Shown here one piece after another: positions 25,926 through 34,606 of a DNA stretch of 64,000 nucleotides. The stretch is taken from assembly GCA_037441565.1 (NCBI GenBank), contig JBBIRW010000006.1, positions 88,031 through 152,030 of the forward strand. The letters are read 5' to 3'. The position numbers and the translations under genes are program-made. The notes under the pieces were generated by a model. That model was given only the letters and a program-made list of their open reading frames with translations, made no database searches and was not told the DNA's origin. This stretch comes from JBBIRW01 sp037441565. Lineage in GTDB: Bacteria > Desulfobacterota > JBBIRW01. The first letter of the stretch is position 1; every line of letters starts with the position of its first letter.

Positions 25926-26390
25926 TTAGTCTTCTATAATCTGAATGGGACATGGCCTTAAATTAATGAGATCATCAACAACGGATTTGTGGATAATTCT
26001 CGAAAGTAAAGAACCCCTCTTTTTTGTGAGGATACAGAGATCAATGCTATATTTTTTTATAAATCTGATCGATTCAGAAACAAATTCTCCCTTTTCAAGA
26101 TATATTTCACAGGGTATTGAAAATCTCGTTGCCTTCTCTTTTATCTCCTGAAGCCTCCTGTATGCAGACTGTCTGTAGTCTTTCATGATAGCCTGTGTTA
26201 ACTGCTCACTTGGTTTGCCACCGAGAAATCCTATGTCGGTTAATTTTTGAAGGATTGATTCCGGTATCTTGCTGTCAAGTATAAATAGAACAAAAAGTGA
26301 TGCACATTCTTTCCTGGCTAAATCCATAGCGAAATCTTCTGCCTTCGGAGAATCTGATGCAGTTGAAAGAATTAGCATTATCCTTTTCAT
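25926..26390 (-). CDS. UspA-family universal stress protein
   Basis: 154 residues. The N-terminal MKRIMLILSTASDSPKAEDF and the late LCILTKKRGSLLSRIIHKSV segment follow the Usp fold, but the ATP-binding GxxGxxx(G/S) loop is only partly kept (KKRGSLLSRIIHKSV). The C-terminal strand is CPIQIIED. It sits between the transporter (two bases) and AprA and may tune transport or energy status. The specific role is unknown. Confidence 0.75.
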   Translation of the reverse strand: MKRIMLILSTASDSPKAEDFAMDLARKECASLFVLFILDSKIPESILQKLTDIGFLGGKPSEQLTQAIMKDYRQSAYRRLQEIKEKATRFSIPCEIYLEKGEFVSESIRFIKKYSIDLCILTKKRGSLLSRIIHKSVVDDLINLRPCPIQIIED

Positions 26391-26392
26391 AT

Positions 26393-27823
26393 TTAATTAA
26401 CCTGTAGACCCAGTAAAGGCCAGTAAATTTTTGCTGCGAGGTAAATTATTGCAAGTGCCATTATATTCATCAGAAAGCCCAACCTTGCCATATCGGAGAT
26501 CCTTAGTAATCCCGATGAATAAACAATTGCATTTGCTGGCGTTCCAACGGGAAGCATAAAAGCGAGCCCTGCTGAGAGCGTTATTAAAAGCGTAGCAATT
26601 CTTACATCAAAACCAAAAAAGGTGAAAAGGTTTATTCCAATGGGCAAAAGAACAGCGACAACGGATGCATTACTCATTGCTTCTGTGAGAAGCATGGAAG
26701 TAGCGATGAGAAATATTAAGATGGTATGAGGCGATGAAATCCAGTGTTTTACACTATTTTGAGTTAACCATGAAGCTGCACCGGTGGTTTCGAGTGCCTT
26801 TCCGAGACAGATTGCTCCACCGTACATTAAAATTACACCCCAGTTGACATACTCCTCAAGATCTTTCCATCTGATCAATTTAAATATAAAAAGTGATATA
26901 GATGCGATAAACGAAATATTTGCAAGACCAATTTCATGTCCATATGTTGACCATGCAATTACAGTCAGGAGAAGGATGAGCAAAATAAATTTTTCATCCA
27001 TGCCCATCCTTCCAATCTGTTTGATTTTTTCTTCAATGACTCTCTTCATATCATTTATGCTAACACCTTCATAATTTGCGGATTTAAATATTAATACAAG
27101 AGCTATAATGCTTAAAGAAGCAACAGCTGGAAATGAGTAAGTTATCCATTCAAAAAATCCTATTTTTACTCCGCTCATCTCATAAAGTATTCCGATGGCA
27201 AGTGGTGTTCTCGCTCCCCCGAGAAATGTTGCAATGCCACCAATAATGCAACCCCATGATAAGGAGAGCATCAGATTTCTTGAATATTTTCTATTCATTA
27301 ATGTTGGGTTGCAGGATTTTGCTAATTCCATTACAGTTGGAAACATGAAAGCTGCAACTGCATGCTCCGTGATAAAAAATGACATGATAGCGGAGATTAT
27401 GAAAATGCTTATAAGTAATCTTCTTGGTGATGTGGCAAATCTGTTTAGAACAAGAAGTGAAATCCTTGTGCTTATTCCTGATTTCATAACAGAAGCTCCA
27501 AGTATAAATGCGCCGAGTATAAAAAAGACTGCCTCATTGCCAAATAGCGAATACGCCTTTTTCGTATCCATTATCCCGAGGAGGGGGATAAGTGTTATAG
27601 CAAGAAGACCTGTTACTGCAGGCGGTAACAATGTAAAGACCCAGAGCGGAACGCATAATGCAAAAACGGCAAGAACCTTTTTCCCTTCAGGAGTTAAGCC
27701 GGTTGGCTGAGGAAGCTGAAGTATGTAGAGAAAAATCGCCGCTATAACTGCGAAAGCTAAATACCGTGAAAACCTGCTGAGTATAACAATAAGTATGGGC
27801 CTTTTATCAATTACATATTCCAT
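26393..27823 (-). CDS. SLC13/DASS-family anion transporter
   Basis: 476 residues with about 12 hydrophobic segments. The DASS signature is at the C-terminal side (GLAFMLPVGTPANAIVYSSG), with the matching N-terminal half around TEHAVAAFMFPTVMELAKS. DASS proteins import dicarboxylates or sulfate with sodium. In this cluster of Sat and APS reductase the likely cargo is sulfate or another sulfur oxyanion. That is inference from context only. Confidence 0.88.
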   Translation of the reverse strand: MEYVIDKRPILIVILSRFSRYLAFAVIAAIFLYILQLPQPTGLTPEGKKVLAVFALCVPLWVFTLLPPAVTGLLAITLIPLLGIMDTKKAYSLFGNEAVFFILGAFILGASVMKSGISTRISLLVLNRFATSPRRLLISIFIISAIMSFFITEHAVAAFMFPTVMELAKSCNPTLMNRKYSRNLMLSLSWGCIIGGIATFLGGARTPLAIGILYEMSGVKIGFFEWITYSFPAVASLSIIALVLIFKSANYEGVSINDMKRVIEEKIKQIGRMGMDEKFILLILLLTVIAWSTYGHEIGLANISFIASISLFIFKLIRWKDLEEYVNWGVILMYGGAICLGKALETTGAASWLTQNSVKHWISSPHTILIFLIATSMLLTEAMSNASVVAVLLPIGINLFTFFGFDVRIATLLITLSAGLAFMLPVGTPANAIVYSSGLLRISDMARLGFLMNIMALAIIYLAAKIYWPLLGLQVN

Positions 27824-27830
27824 AGTGAAA

Positions 27831-29051
27831 TTAATCCTCGGAGATTTTCTTCACCCTCAAAAATCTTCTAAGATTTGAAATACTTTTCTGGATTTTTATT
27901 CCAAAAGAGGATTTCGAAAGATTATTTATTATATCAAAGAGGGCTGCGCTTTCTCCTGAAAAGAATCTTCCCTCTATAGGTGTTGCAATGATACTTACTT
28001 CTTTTATCCAGTTCATATTTAGTTTATTTTTCCTAACCCTTTTATAAAGATGGATGTATACCGGGATGAGATCTTCTGGCTTGATCTCCTTGAATGGAGT
28101 GATAAAACTATCAAAATAATTAAAGATGGGAAGGATAGGTATTATACCCCTTTTTGTAAGATAGTCTATCGCCTGAATGGTTGATTCAACAGATTCGAGA
28201 CCGACAAAGATATTTGTTGAGACTGCGCCGGAAGGAAAAGCAGTTGTTGCATACTCAAGGGCTTCAAGATACCTTTCCCTTCCTATTATTGCGGATCTGA
28301 GGGGGAGCAGAAGTGAAAAAACATCGGGATCAAAGACAAACATATTATATCTTATAGAATCCACTCCAATAGCATAACTCCAATCTATCCACTCATTTAT
28401 CTTTGGTGGAAATGCGTCAACAGAGATCATGAGGCCAAAATTTTTTCTTATAGATCTTATATATGGCTGAAGGATAAATATCCCCCTGTCTTCTGAATCA
28501 ACATAACCCATTGAGAGATGAACTATCTCAATCCTTTTTTCCTTAAGACAGGTTTCTATGGTTTCCATTATTTCATCAAGGGGCTTTATTGATCTCTTCA
28601 GTTCACCCTTTAGCATCATCTCCTCGCACTGAATGCATTCCATATGGTTAAAGGAAAGCTTGCATCTTCCCATGGGGAAGATTGTGAGAAGATTTCCATG
28701 GAAGGAGCATATTTCACCGATAAGCGTTCCCCATCGCGTTCTTTTAAAATAAAAGTCAGGGAACTGCGAGATCTGGACCGGAATCTGGATTCCATCTTTT
28801 ATGAGAAAGTATCTGTCCTCTTTTTTCTCCAGTAGATAAGGAGATGAGGATAAAAAGGTATTATAGAGCGGGGCTGCTACAGGGGTGCTGTCATTAATTA
28901 TTATATCAAGGGAATTGATCAATCCATCAGCGATAGCTTCATTTCTTATTGATCCGTTTTCGATAACTGAAGGGTGAATGTGAACCCCGCTTATCAGAAG
29001 ATCGAGTTTCAGATATCCTGGATTTAAACGCAGTTCCTCTAAATTTTTCAT
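27831..29051 (-). CDS. radical SAM-like protein with unusual C-x8-C-x2-C motif
   Basis: 406 residues. After about 125 N-terminal residues comes GEICSFHGNLLTIFPMGRC, and the candidate iron-sulfur cysteines C130, C139 and C142 are spaced C-x8-C-x2-C instead of the usual C-x3-C-x2-C. The remainder (ISVDAFPPK, NIFVGLESVESTIQAIDYL, PILPIFNYFDSF) reads like the TIM-barrel half of a radical SAM enzyme. There is no named family I can assign. It lies seven bases before the transporter and 14 after TusA in one operon, so a role in sulfur chemistry is likely. Confidence 0.6.
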   Translation of the reverse strand: MKNLEELRLNPGYLKLDLLISGVHIHPSVIENGSIRNEAIADGLINSLDIIINDSTPVAAPLYNTFLSSSPYLLEKKEDRYFLIKDGIQIPVQISQFPDFYFKRTRWGTLIGEICSFHGNLLTIFPMGRCKLSFNHMECIQCEEMMLKGELKRSIKPLDEIMETIETCLKEKRIEIVHLSMGYVDSEDRGIFILQPYIRSIRKNFGLMISVDAFPPKINEWIDWSYAIGVDSIRYNMFVFDPDVFSLLLPLRSAIIGRERYLEALEYATTAFPSGAVSTNIFVGLESVESTIQAIDYLTKRGIIPILPIFNYFDSFITPFKEIKPEDLIPVYIHLYKRVRKNKLNMNWIKEVSIIATPIEGRFFSGESAALFDIINNLSKSSFGIKIQKSISNLRRFLRVKKISED

Positions 29052-29065
29052 CCCTTACTCCACGA

Positions 29066-29314
29066 TTAACTGCTTGATTTTCTTATAACTATCTGCCAGT
29101 CCGTTTCGTTTATCTGGCTGACATCTAAAATTTCGTGCCCTTCCATCTCCATACTCCTTGGAACATTCTGGGTTGCAGGAATATGGTCAACTATAACCTT
29201 GAGGATTGTGCCAGGTTCCATCTCCTCAAGGGCAAGTTTTGATTTAACAAAAGTATAAGGACACACTTCACCTTTAAGATCTAATTCCCTATCCGCAACT
29301 ATTTCCTTTTTCAT
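29066..29314 (-). CDS. tusA: TusA-family sulfur carrier
   Basis: 82 residues, the usual TusA size. The active cysteine C18 lies in DLKGEVCPYTFVKSK, a CPYT variant of the CPxP motif. TusA proteins carry persulfide sulfur between rhodaneses, DsrE proteins and downstream enzymes. The start overlaps the end of the LipS-type gene by 26 bases. It is one of two TusA genes in the cluster, and the other is at 32997. Confidence 0.92.
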   Translation of the reverse strand: MKKEIVADRELDLKGEVCPYTFVKSKLALEEMEPGTILKVIVDHIPATQNVPRSMEMEGHEILDVSQINETDWQIVIRKSSS

Positions 29315-30383
29315 AGTTTTTATCCTCCTTTAAAAGGATTTCTTCAATCCTTATTTCTTTCAATATCCTTCCGATGTCATCCTGTTGGGGCAAGAATGGA
29401 TAGTTTCTGAAGGGTTTGCCAGGCCTTGTGTGGGCAAAAGGTCTGTTGCATGCAAGTTCTCCTGATAAATCAGGGCAACCTGATGTCATAAATGGTTTCC
29501 CTGTTAGAATCAAGTCATGAATTATTTGAGGATCTATGTTTATTGAAGATATTCTTCCCTTGTTATCAAATCTGATGTCTTTCTCCGATAAAATATGATT
29601 TTTCTCTACCATGTATCTTATAAGTTGAATCCTTCTGTATCTCTTCATTGAAGGTGTTCTTCTCTTCTCAAGCACAGTTCCCTTTTCAGGTGTGAAACTG
29701 AAGAGATGACACATAATTTTATTTCTTTTAAGGAAAAAGAAGATATCCACAAGTTCCTTATCCGTTTCGCCAAGGCCAACGACGATATGGCAGCTTACCT
29801 TCTCATCTCCAAAAATCTCAACACCATCAATCAGCGTTTCCACATACCTTTCCCACCGCAGTGAGGCTTTTACACCACTTCCCCTTCGTTTCTCAAAGAC
29901 CCTCTTTGATGGCGCATCAAGACCAACACCGAGGATATCGAATCCATTTTCTTTAATAGTGATCAACTTATCCTTATTGATACACATGGGGGAAATGAGC
30001 GCAGAGAGTGGAATTGATGTTATCTTTCTTAACTTTCTTCCAATCTCTAAGAGATCCTTATATGCATATGGATGGTTTATCATGGATATACAAATCCTTT
30101 TTATTTTTGATTCATAACGAATGATTCTTCTCAATATCTCATCAAAAGGATAGAGTGGCCAGTCTACCCTGATAAAGGTTTTTTCACCAAAGTTTCCAGA
30201 TCGTGAAAAGGAAAGGCCGCAATATGCACAACTTCCATAGCATCCTTCTTCATATGAGAGGAGCAGGTTAAGGCATCGTGGATATGCATCTCTAAAAAAT
30301 CTGCCACCCATCAGTTTCAGCATCATAACGCCTGCCAGCGATGTCCTTATATAAAGGGAAGAGATTTTATTTTCCATCTTCAT
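29289..30383 (-). CDS. radical SAM enzyme, probable LipS-type lipoate synthase subunit
   Basis: About 364 residues from the ATG at 30383 (30377 and 30404 are alternatives). The radical SAM cluster cysteines are C48, C52 and C55 (EGCYGSCAYCG), and a C-terminal block with two more cysteines (TSGCPDLSGELACNRPF) could hold an auxiliary cluster that donates sulfur. Together with the second radical SAM gene at 31609, the lipoate ligase and the LbpA-like protein, it matches the LipS1/LipS2-sLpl(AB) lipoate assembly pathway described in sulfur oxidisers and archaea. I cannot tell which LipS number applies. The gene overlaps the ligase stop. Confidence 0.75.
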   Translation of the reverse strand: MKMENKISSLYIRTSLAGVMMLKLMGGRFFRDAYPRCLNLLLSYEEGCYGSCAYCGLSFSRSGNFGEKTFIRVDWPLYPFDEILRRIIRYESKIKRICISMINHPYAYKDLLEIGRKLRKITSIPLSALISPMCINKDKLITIKENGFDILGVGLDAPSKRVFEKRRGSGVKASLRWERYVETLIDGVEIFGDEKVSCHIVVGLGETDKELVDIFFFLKRNKIMCHLFSFTPEKGTVLEKRRTPSMKRYRRIQLIRYMVEKNHILSEKDIRFDNKGRISSINIDPQIIHDLILTGKPFMTSGCPDLSGELACNRPFAHTRPGKPFRNYPFLPQQDDIGRILKEIRIEEILLKEDKNYEKGNSCG

Positions 30384-31512
30384 TTCCCATTTCGAACTCT
30401 TCAAATACGGATTGATCGATAAAGCATGATGAAGGATAGTAGTTGTTTAAGGATAGAAGATGATCTCCTGCCTCAATGATTATGGATGCAAGTGTTTCCG
30501 GATCAATGCCTAGTATCCATCCGTTTTTATCGTATTCCTCACTAATTGTTCTAAGTAAACCCTCTTTTGTGAATTCTTTTCCTACAATATTTTCTTCAAT
30601 ACCCTTTAGTGTTGATGGATTTGAAAAGAAGTCTCCATATATTTTTACCGATGTAATCAATCCATTATGGATTTTTATTGATACACGAACAAGGCCTGCA
30701 TCTGTCTTCTTAATGAATTCCTTCTTTTCTGGTTCATGGTCTCCACTGAATATCCAGATGGGGTTGGCGTATTTTCTCTTCTCAAGGATTTTTACTTTTC
30801 TGATTTCTGAATAATTAAGTGGGCGAGAGATAAACTTAATACCAAGATTTTTTTCAAAGCCTCTTTTTATGTATTCCCTTACATGTTTTGTTGATACATT
30901 GTAGCCAAGCTCTCTGCGAACCGTTGTTAATCTTTCATTGAGTGCAACAATGCTTCTTTCTGATAGCTTCTCCTTTGGAAGTTTGAGGAGTTTCAGCATA
31001 AGTGATATATCGAAATCAACAAGCAGGCTTGCATGAAATAGCCAGGAATCCATCTCGTTTGCATATATACCAAGGCCCGCTATCTTCCTCCCATTTACAG
31101 TAAGGTCATTCTTAATCCGGAAGGCTGATCCGATACCTAAAGATTTTAATCCTTCAGATATGCATTTGCTGAAGTGAATAAAGGCTTCCCTCGGATTTTT
31201 TATATTTTTAAAATTATCGCCACGCATGACAAAGGCAATGCCCAGTTGATCTTCCCCCATTAATATTGTTCCACCACCTGTGGGTCTCCTGCTTATTTCA
31301 AAACCCATCCTTCTGCATTCCTCTATGTTTATCTCCCTGTAGACATCTTGAAACGAGCCTGCAAGAACACAGTTTGATCTGTATGTGTAAAGCCTGAGGG
31401 TTGGAGGCTCAGGATTAGATGGGCTGCTGTAATAGCCCATCAGGAATTCATCTACAGCAAGACCATATGATGCACTTACAGCATCCTCTTCTATATACCT
31501 TCCTGCTATCAA
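30367..31512 (-). CDS. lipoate-protein ligase, sLpl(AB)-type
   Basis: 381 residues. The LplA catalytic domain shows RRPTGGG (75-81), the KND lysine (K134) and GRKIAG (about 141-146). A C-terminal domain from about 250 corresponds to the LplB accessory domain, so both parts are on one chain. It would attach lipoate or octanoate to the GcvH-like LbpA encoded two genes upstream. The apparent start is TTG at 31512, with GGGAGGAG about 12 bases upstream, unusual spacing. A 96-base gap separates it from the preceding LipS-type gene. Confidence 0.85.
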   Translation of the reverse strand: MIAGRYIEEDAVSASYGLAVDEFLMGYYSSPSNPEPPTLRLYTYRSNCVLAGSFQDVYREINIEECRRMGFEISRRPTGGGTILMGEDQLGIAFVMRGDNFKNIKNPREAFIHFSKCISEGLKSLGIGSAFRIKNDLTVNGRKIAGLGIYANEMDSWLFHASLLVDFDISLMLKLLKLPKEKLSERSIVALNERLTTVRRELGYNVSTKHVREYIKRGFEKNLGIKFISRPLNYSEIRKVKILEKRKYANPIWIFSGDHEPEKKEFIKKTDAGLVRVSIKIHNGLITSVKIYGDFFSNPSTLKGIEENIVGKEFTKEGLLRTISEEYDKNGWILGIDPETLASIIIEAGDHLLSLNNYYPSSCFIDQSVFEEFEMGNEDGK

Positions 31513-31608
31513 GGCAACAATTCTCCTCCCTATAGGTTCTGCCTTCCTTCAGTTAAACAAATACAATCTATATCAGCCCACTGACGCTTTTCTGACTTTT
31601 TAGGGGAT

Positions 31609-32514
31609 TCAAAGGCTCAATCCATTGGGGAATAACCCGCAGCAGTATTCCCTGACACTAACCTTGAACCCTTTTTCTTTTAGATAGGATCCTGTTCCCT
31701 CTGCTGGATAAGCGATACCATCAAGACCTGTATCAATTGCAGCAAGATCAATCTTCAGTTTGTCCGGTCCATAAGGTCTGGCGCATCCGAGAAATATGGG
31801 TCTCTTTGGTATAAGACTTCGCGCTTCATAAAAAATGTTTTGGATTTCGTTGATATCAGGCGGTTTTATTCCGAACATGGGCGTTCCCTGGATAGGTGTT
31901 ATAACCACAAGCACCAGTGATGAGATGGGATATCGGGAGATGATTTCAAGCGCTTTATGCTCCCCTATTATCCTTCCATAATGAAGTCCAATCACAATAT
32001 GTGGTGTTACATTCAGCCCTTCTTCGATAAGATTTATCAACGATGATTCAAAATCCCTCACTGTCGCCCAAAGGTGATAAATCTTTCTTATAGTTTCATC
32101 AGAACCAATTATATCTATCATAACCCCATCAACACCTATATCGGAAAGCATCCTCGCATATTCTTTCCCCACAAGACCGGTATGCAGGAGTATCTTAACA
32201 TTCAGTTCATCTTTCACCCTTTTTATCTCTTCATAGAATTCCCATATACTAACTTCCCCGCTTTCATTTGAACCTCCGGATAGAAGAAAACCCCTTGTTC
32301 CTTCAAGTGATTTTTTTTTGCAAAAATCGAAAAGCTCATCCTTTTTTACACTTTTCATGTATGATAGTATTTTTCCTCTACAGTGATCACAGTTAAGTGC
32401 ACATTTTTTTCCTGTTAGACTTATTGGAATGAATTGATCGGGATTGGAAGGTGAAAATTCCTCTGTTTCATATCTTTTTATTCCGGGAATAAAGATACTG
32501 AATTCCTTTGCCAT
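31609..32514 (-). CDS. radical SAM enzyme, probable second LipS-type lipoate synthase subunit
   Basis: 301 residues. The cluster motif is C38-x3-C42-x2-C45 (SLTGKKCALNCDHCRG), with GTRGFLLSGGSNESG after it. A C-terminal CC pair (EYCCGLF) may bind another cluster. It overlaps the stop of the LbpA-like gene by one base. With the gene at 29289 it would form the two-protein lipoate synthase that replaces LipA. No lipA or lipB was found in the window. The assignment rests on gene order and motif, not on a database search. Confidence 0.75.
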   Translation of the reverse strand: MAKEFSIFIPGIKRYETEEFSPSNPDQFIPISLTGKKCALNCDHCRGKILSYMKSVKKDELFDFCKKKSLEGTRGFLLSGGSNESGEVSIWEFYEEIKRVKDELNVKILLHTGLVGKEYARMLSDIGVDGVMIDIIGSDETIRKIYHLWATVRDFESSLINLIEEGLNVTPHIVIGLHYGRIIGEHKALEIISRYPISSLVLVVITPIQGTPMFGIKPPDINEIQNIFYEARSLIPKRPIFLGCARPYGPDKLKIDLAAIDTGLDGIAYPAEGTGSYLKEKGFKVSVREYCCGLFPNGLSL

Positions 32515-32963
32515 TATTCTTCAGGTAGAAGTCCCTTTTCTCTGTATTCCTTTATTTCTAATTCCAGCCATGCCTTTACTTCATCTTCACCATGGACAAG
32601 ATCCATAAGGTCTTCCTCAAGGTTTTCCGGTTCTATAATAACAAACCATCCCTCACCATATGGATCTGTATTGACAAGTGATGGTTGTTCAATCACCCTG
32701 TTGTTTGTTATAAGTATTGTTCCACTAACAGGTGCTTTCAGGGGTCCAACATATTTTCCAGCTTCGAGTGATCCGAACGCCTTCCCCTTTTTCACCTTTT
32801 TCCCTGGTGGCATGAGCTTTATGTATGCAACATTTCCAGCAGCCTTCTGACCAAACATATCAAGTCCTACCCTAACATTGCCGTTTTCAATTCTTGCCCA
32901 TAAGTGATCCTTCCTATCATAGTAAAGATCCCCGGGTAAAAAGAATCCCTCCACCTCTGCCAT
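32514..32963 (-). CDS. lbpA: GcvH-like lipoate-binding protein (LbpA type)
   Basis: 149 residues with the H-protein fold. The lipoylation site is K70 in GSLEAGKYVGPLKAPVSG. No gcvP or gcvT lies nearby. Instead it is flanked by TusA and the LipS/sLpl genes, which is the hallmark of LbpA, the lipoylated carrier of the sHdr sulfur-oxidation pathway. Here no sHdr genes are in the cluster, so its partner is unclear. The C-terminal 30 residues (LELEIKEYREKGLLPEE) are charged and helical. Being an ordinary glycine-cleavage H protein is the less likely alternative. Confidence 0.85.
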   Translation of the reverse strand: MAEVEGFFLPGDLYYDRKDHLWARIENGNVRVGLDMFGQKAAGNVAYIKLMPPGKKVKKGKAFGSLEAGKYVGPLKAPVSGTILITNNRVIEQPSLVNTDPYGEGWFVIIEPENLEEDLMDLVHGEDEVKAWLELEIKEYREKGLLPEE

Positions 32964-32996
32964 TGAGCTTTACCCCTCTGATTCTGTGATGATAGA

Positions 32997-33245
32997 TTAA
33001 TCGGTCTTTTTTATGTAGATCCTGAAATGGCTGCCTTCTTCTATTACCTCGTAAGGATATTTTTTCTTTTCACAGAAACCGGGGATGGTTTCCTTAGCTG
33101 CAGGAGGATGATCGCATATCACCTCCAGCACCTCTCCCGGATGCATGGTTTTCAACTTCTCCCTTGTTTCTATAAGGGTATAGGGACATATTTTACCCCT
33201 TATGTCGATCCTCTCGGAGATATTGCTCTTATCTATCGGTTCCAT
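32997..33245 (-). CDS. tusA: TusA-family sulfur carrier (second copy)
   Basis: 82 residues with active C20 in DIRGKICPYTLIETREKL, again the CPYT form. It shares the fold and motif with the TusA at 29066 but is clearly diverged. It sits between the DsrH-like gene and lbpA, the position where a TusA could hand sulfur from a DsrEFH complex to LbpA. That handover is inferred from the order of the genes. Confidence 0.92.
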   Translation of the reverse strand: MEPIDKSNISERIDIRGKICPYTLIETREKLKTMHPGEVLEVICDHPPAAKETIPGFCEKKKYPYEVIEEGSHFRIYIKKTD

Positions 33246-33254
33246 TCTAACCCC

Positions 33255-33521
33255 TTAAGCAAAATTTATTATCTTTTCGTGTTTTAATATTATATTAACC
33301 AATTCATGATAATCTATAATCCTTGCCCTATCTTTTATTTTTTCCTTTATTCCTCTTCTAACAACATCATGCTCAATAGCATAAACCTCTTTGAACTTTC
33401 CGTAAGCGTCTGGATCCAGATAAACTCCATCCTGTATCAGGACAATCACTGCTTCGCTGTCAAGGGATGCCATCTTGAGTGCTATTTCACCTTTCGGCTT
33501 GTCTATAAGATAAAGTGCCAT
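33255..33521 (-). CDS. DsrH/TusB-like small protein (triad A)
   Basis: 88 residues from the ATG at 33521, which has GGAGG five bases upstream. An in-frame GTG six bases earlier is less likely. It has the DsrE-superfamily pattern with the QDGVY motif but no cysteine, so it is probably structural within a DsrEFH-like hexamer. It is the third gene of the downstream triad (E-like 33911, F-like 33549, H-like 33255). Confidence 0.8.
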   Translation of the reverse strand: MALYLIDKPKGEIALKMASLDSEAVIVLIQDGVYLDPDAYGKFKEVYAIEHDVVRRGIKEKIKDRARIIDYHELVNIILKHEKIINFA

Positions 33522-33548
33522 ACTCACCTCCTCTGAAACTTCATATCC

Positions 33549-33899
33549 TTAAAAATCTATTGTGTGATTTGCATCAAGTAAGAGTCGGAGAGCCTCTTTC
33601 CTGCTTATAACCCTCACAAAAGGGGAAAGCTCTTTGCTGTTTATCCCTCTTTCCTTCAGGGATTCCTCTTCCGCATATATACTGGAATTTATTCCTGTAA
33701 GCGTCTGGATATATTTTGCAGAATCCTTTCTGTCAACATTATTTAATGCATAATAAACACCATCACCTAAAAGTAGCACATCAACGGTGTGCTCATCGAT
33801 ACCGGATGTAACACCAACTGCTGCCCTTAGCCCCTCGGTGTAATATATGGAACCAAAGGGTGGATGGGTTATCATGACAACAACCTTTTTTTCAGCCAT
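33549..33899 (-). CDS. DsrF/TusC-like protein (triad A)
   Basis: 116 residues. The N-terminus (KVVVMITHPPFGSIYYTEGL) and GDGVYYALNN identify the DsrF/TusC branch of the DsrE superfamily. No cysteine is present. It lies between the DsrE-like and DsrH-like genes with 11- and 27-base gaps and would form a heteromeric sulfur-transfer complex with them. Confidence 0.82.
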   Translation of the reverse strand: MAEKKVVVMITHPPFGSIYYTEGLRAAVGVTSGIDEHTVDVLLLGDGVYYALNNVDRKDSAKYIQTLTGINSSIYAEEESLKERGINSKELSPFVRVISRKEALRLLLDANHTIDF

Positions 33900-33910
33900 T
33901 TCCTACCTCC

Positions 33911-34264
33911 TTAAAGTGTAATAATCCTGTCCACTTCGCCGATTATCTCAGCGAAGTCAGGAAGCCCTCCGACCTTGACCTGGTCAATATAATCCTTTCC
34001 ATTCTCAAGACCACGGGCATTTACACATATTCCACATGCTATTATCTTACCCCCCTTCTTCAGGATATCAGCCCAGCAATCCTTGGGTAGCGTTTCCATA
34101 TCAGGAAACTTCTGATACCTTATGGGATTATAAACGCCATCGAGATAGTAAAAAATAAGCACATCATGTTTCATCTCAAGTGCAGCGTTTGCTATATGAT
34201 ATGCCGTTTCCCAGTTTTCAAACTGATATGGCCCAAGTGTAAGTAGAATTCCGATCTTTGCCAT
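33911..34264 (-). CDS. DsrE-like sulfur-transfer protein (triad A)
   Basis: 117 residues. It shows the conserved YLDGVYNP segment and the cysteine motif IIACGICVNARGL with C77 and C80, where DsrE carries its active persulfide cysteine. It is the first gene of triad A and starts after a 78-base gap from triad B. This gap contains a TTGACA on the minus strand (34316-34311) but no convincing -10. Confidence 0.87.
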   Translation of the reverse strand: MAKIGILLTLGPYQFENWETAYHIANAALEMKHDVLIFYYLDGVYNPIRYQKFPDMETLPKDCWADILKKGGKIIACGICVNARGLENGKDYIDQVKVGGLPDFAEIIGEVDRIITL

Positions 34265-34342
34265 TTTTCCCTCCTTAGATAAAATTAAGAATCTAATATT
34301 AAAAATTTTATGTCAAATATCTGACCTTTTCCTGACTTATCA

Positions 34343-34603
34343 CTACCAGCATATTACCCTGTCATGGGAAAAAATAAGGTCAACAATCTGATCATAATCC
34401 AGGGATTTGTCAATATTAAGTCCTCTTGCCTGAAGATCATCCCTGCAGAAGAAAACCCTGAGGGGGTAATTCATCTCCTTCCTCAACGAATATACCCCAT
34501 CATGGATAAAAAGAAGCGAGACCTCGTGTTTCTCTGATTGTTCAAGAGCAACCTTCAGTGCGGTTTCATCATCCGGGTTTCTCAAAATATGAAGTATTTT
34601 CAT
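34343..34603 (-). CDS. DsrH/TusB-like protein (triad B)
   Basis: 86 residues of DsrE-superfamily type, with HDGVYSL and FFCRDDLQARGL. It has cysteines at 53 and 85, unlike its triad A counterpart. The CxxDxxxRG arrangement looks more DsrE-like than DsrH-like, so naming is tentative. It closes the upstream triad, three bases after the F-like gene. Confidence 0.75.
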   Translation of the reverse strand: MKILHILRNPDDETALKVALEQSEKHEVSLLFIHDGVYSLRKEMNYPLRVFFCRDDLQARGLNIDKSLDYDQIVDLIFSHDRVICW

Positions 34604-34606
34604 TGC

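Noticed and set aside
32514..32963. Glycine cleavage H protein
   Set aside because: The fold fits, but there is no gcvT or gcvP nearby and the neighbours are TusA and lipoate assembly genes, so LbpA type is favoured.
34265..34342. Internal promoter between the two DsrE triads
   Set aside because: TTGACA is present on the minus strand, but no acceptable -10 lies at 16-18 bases.
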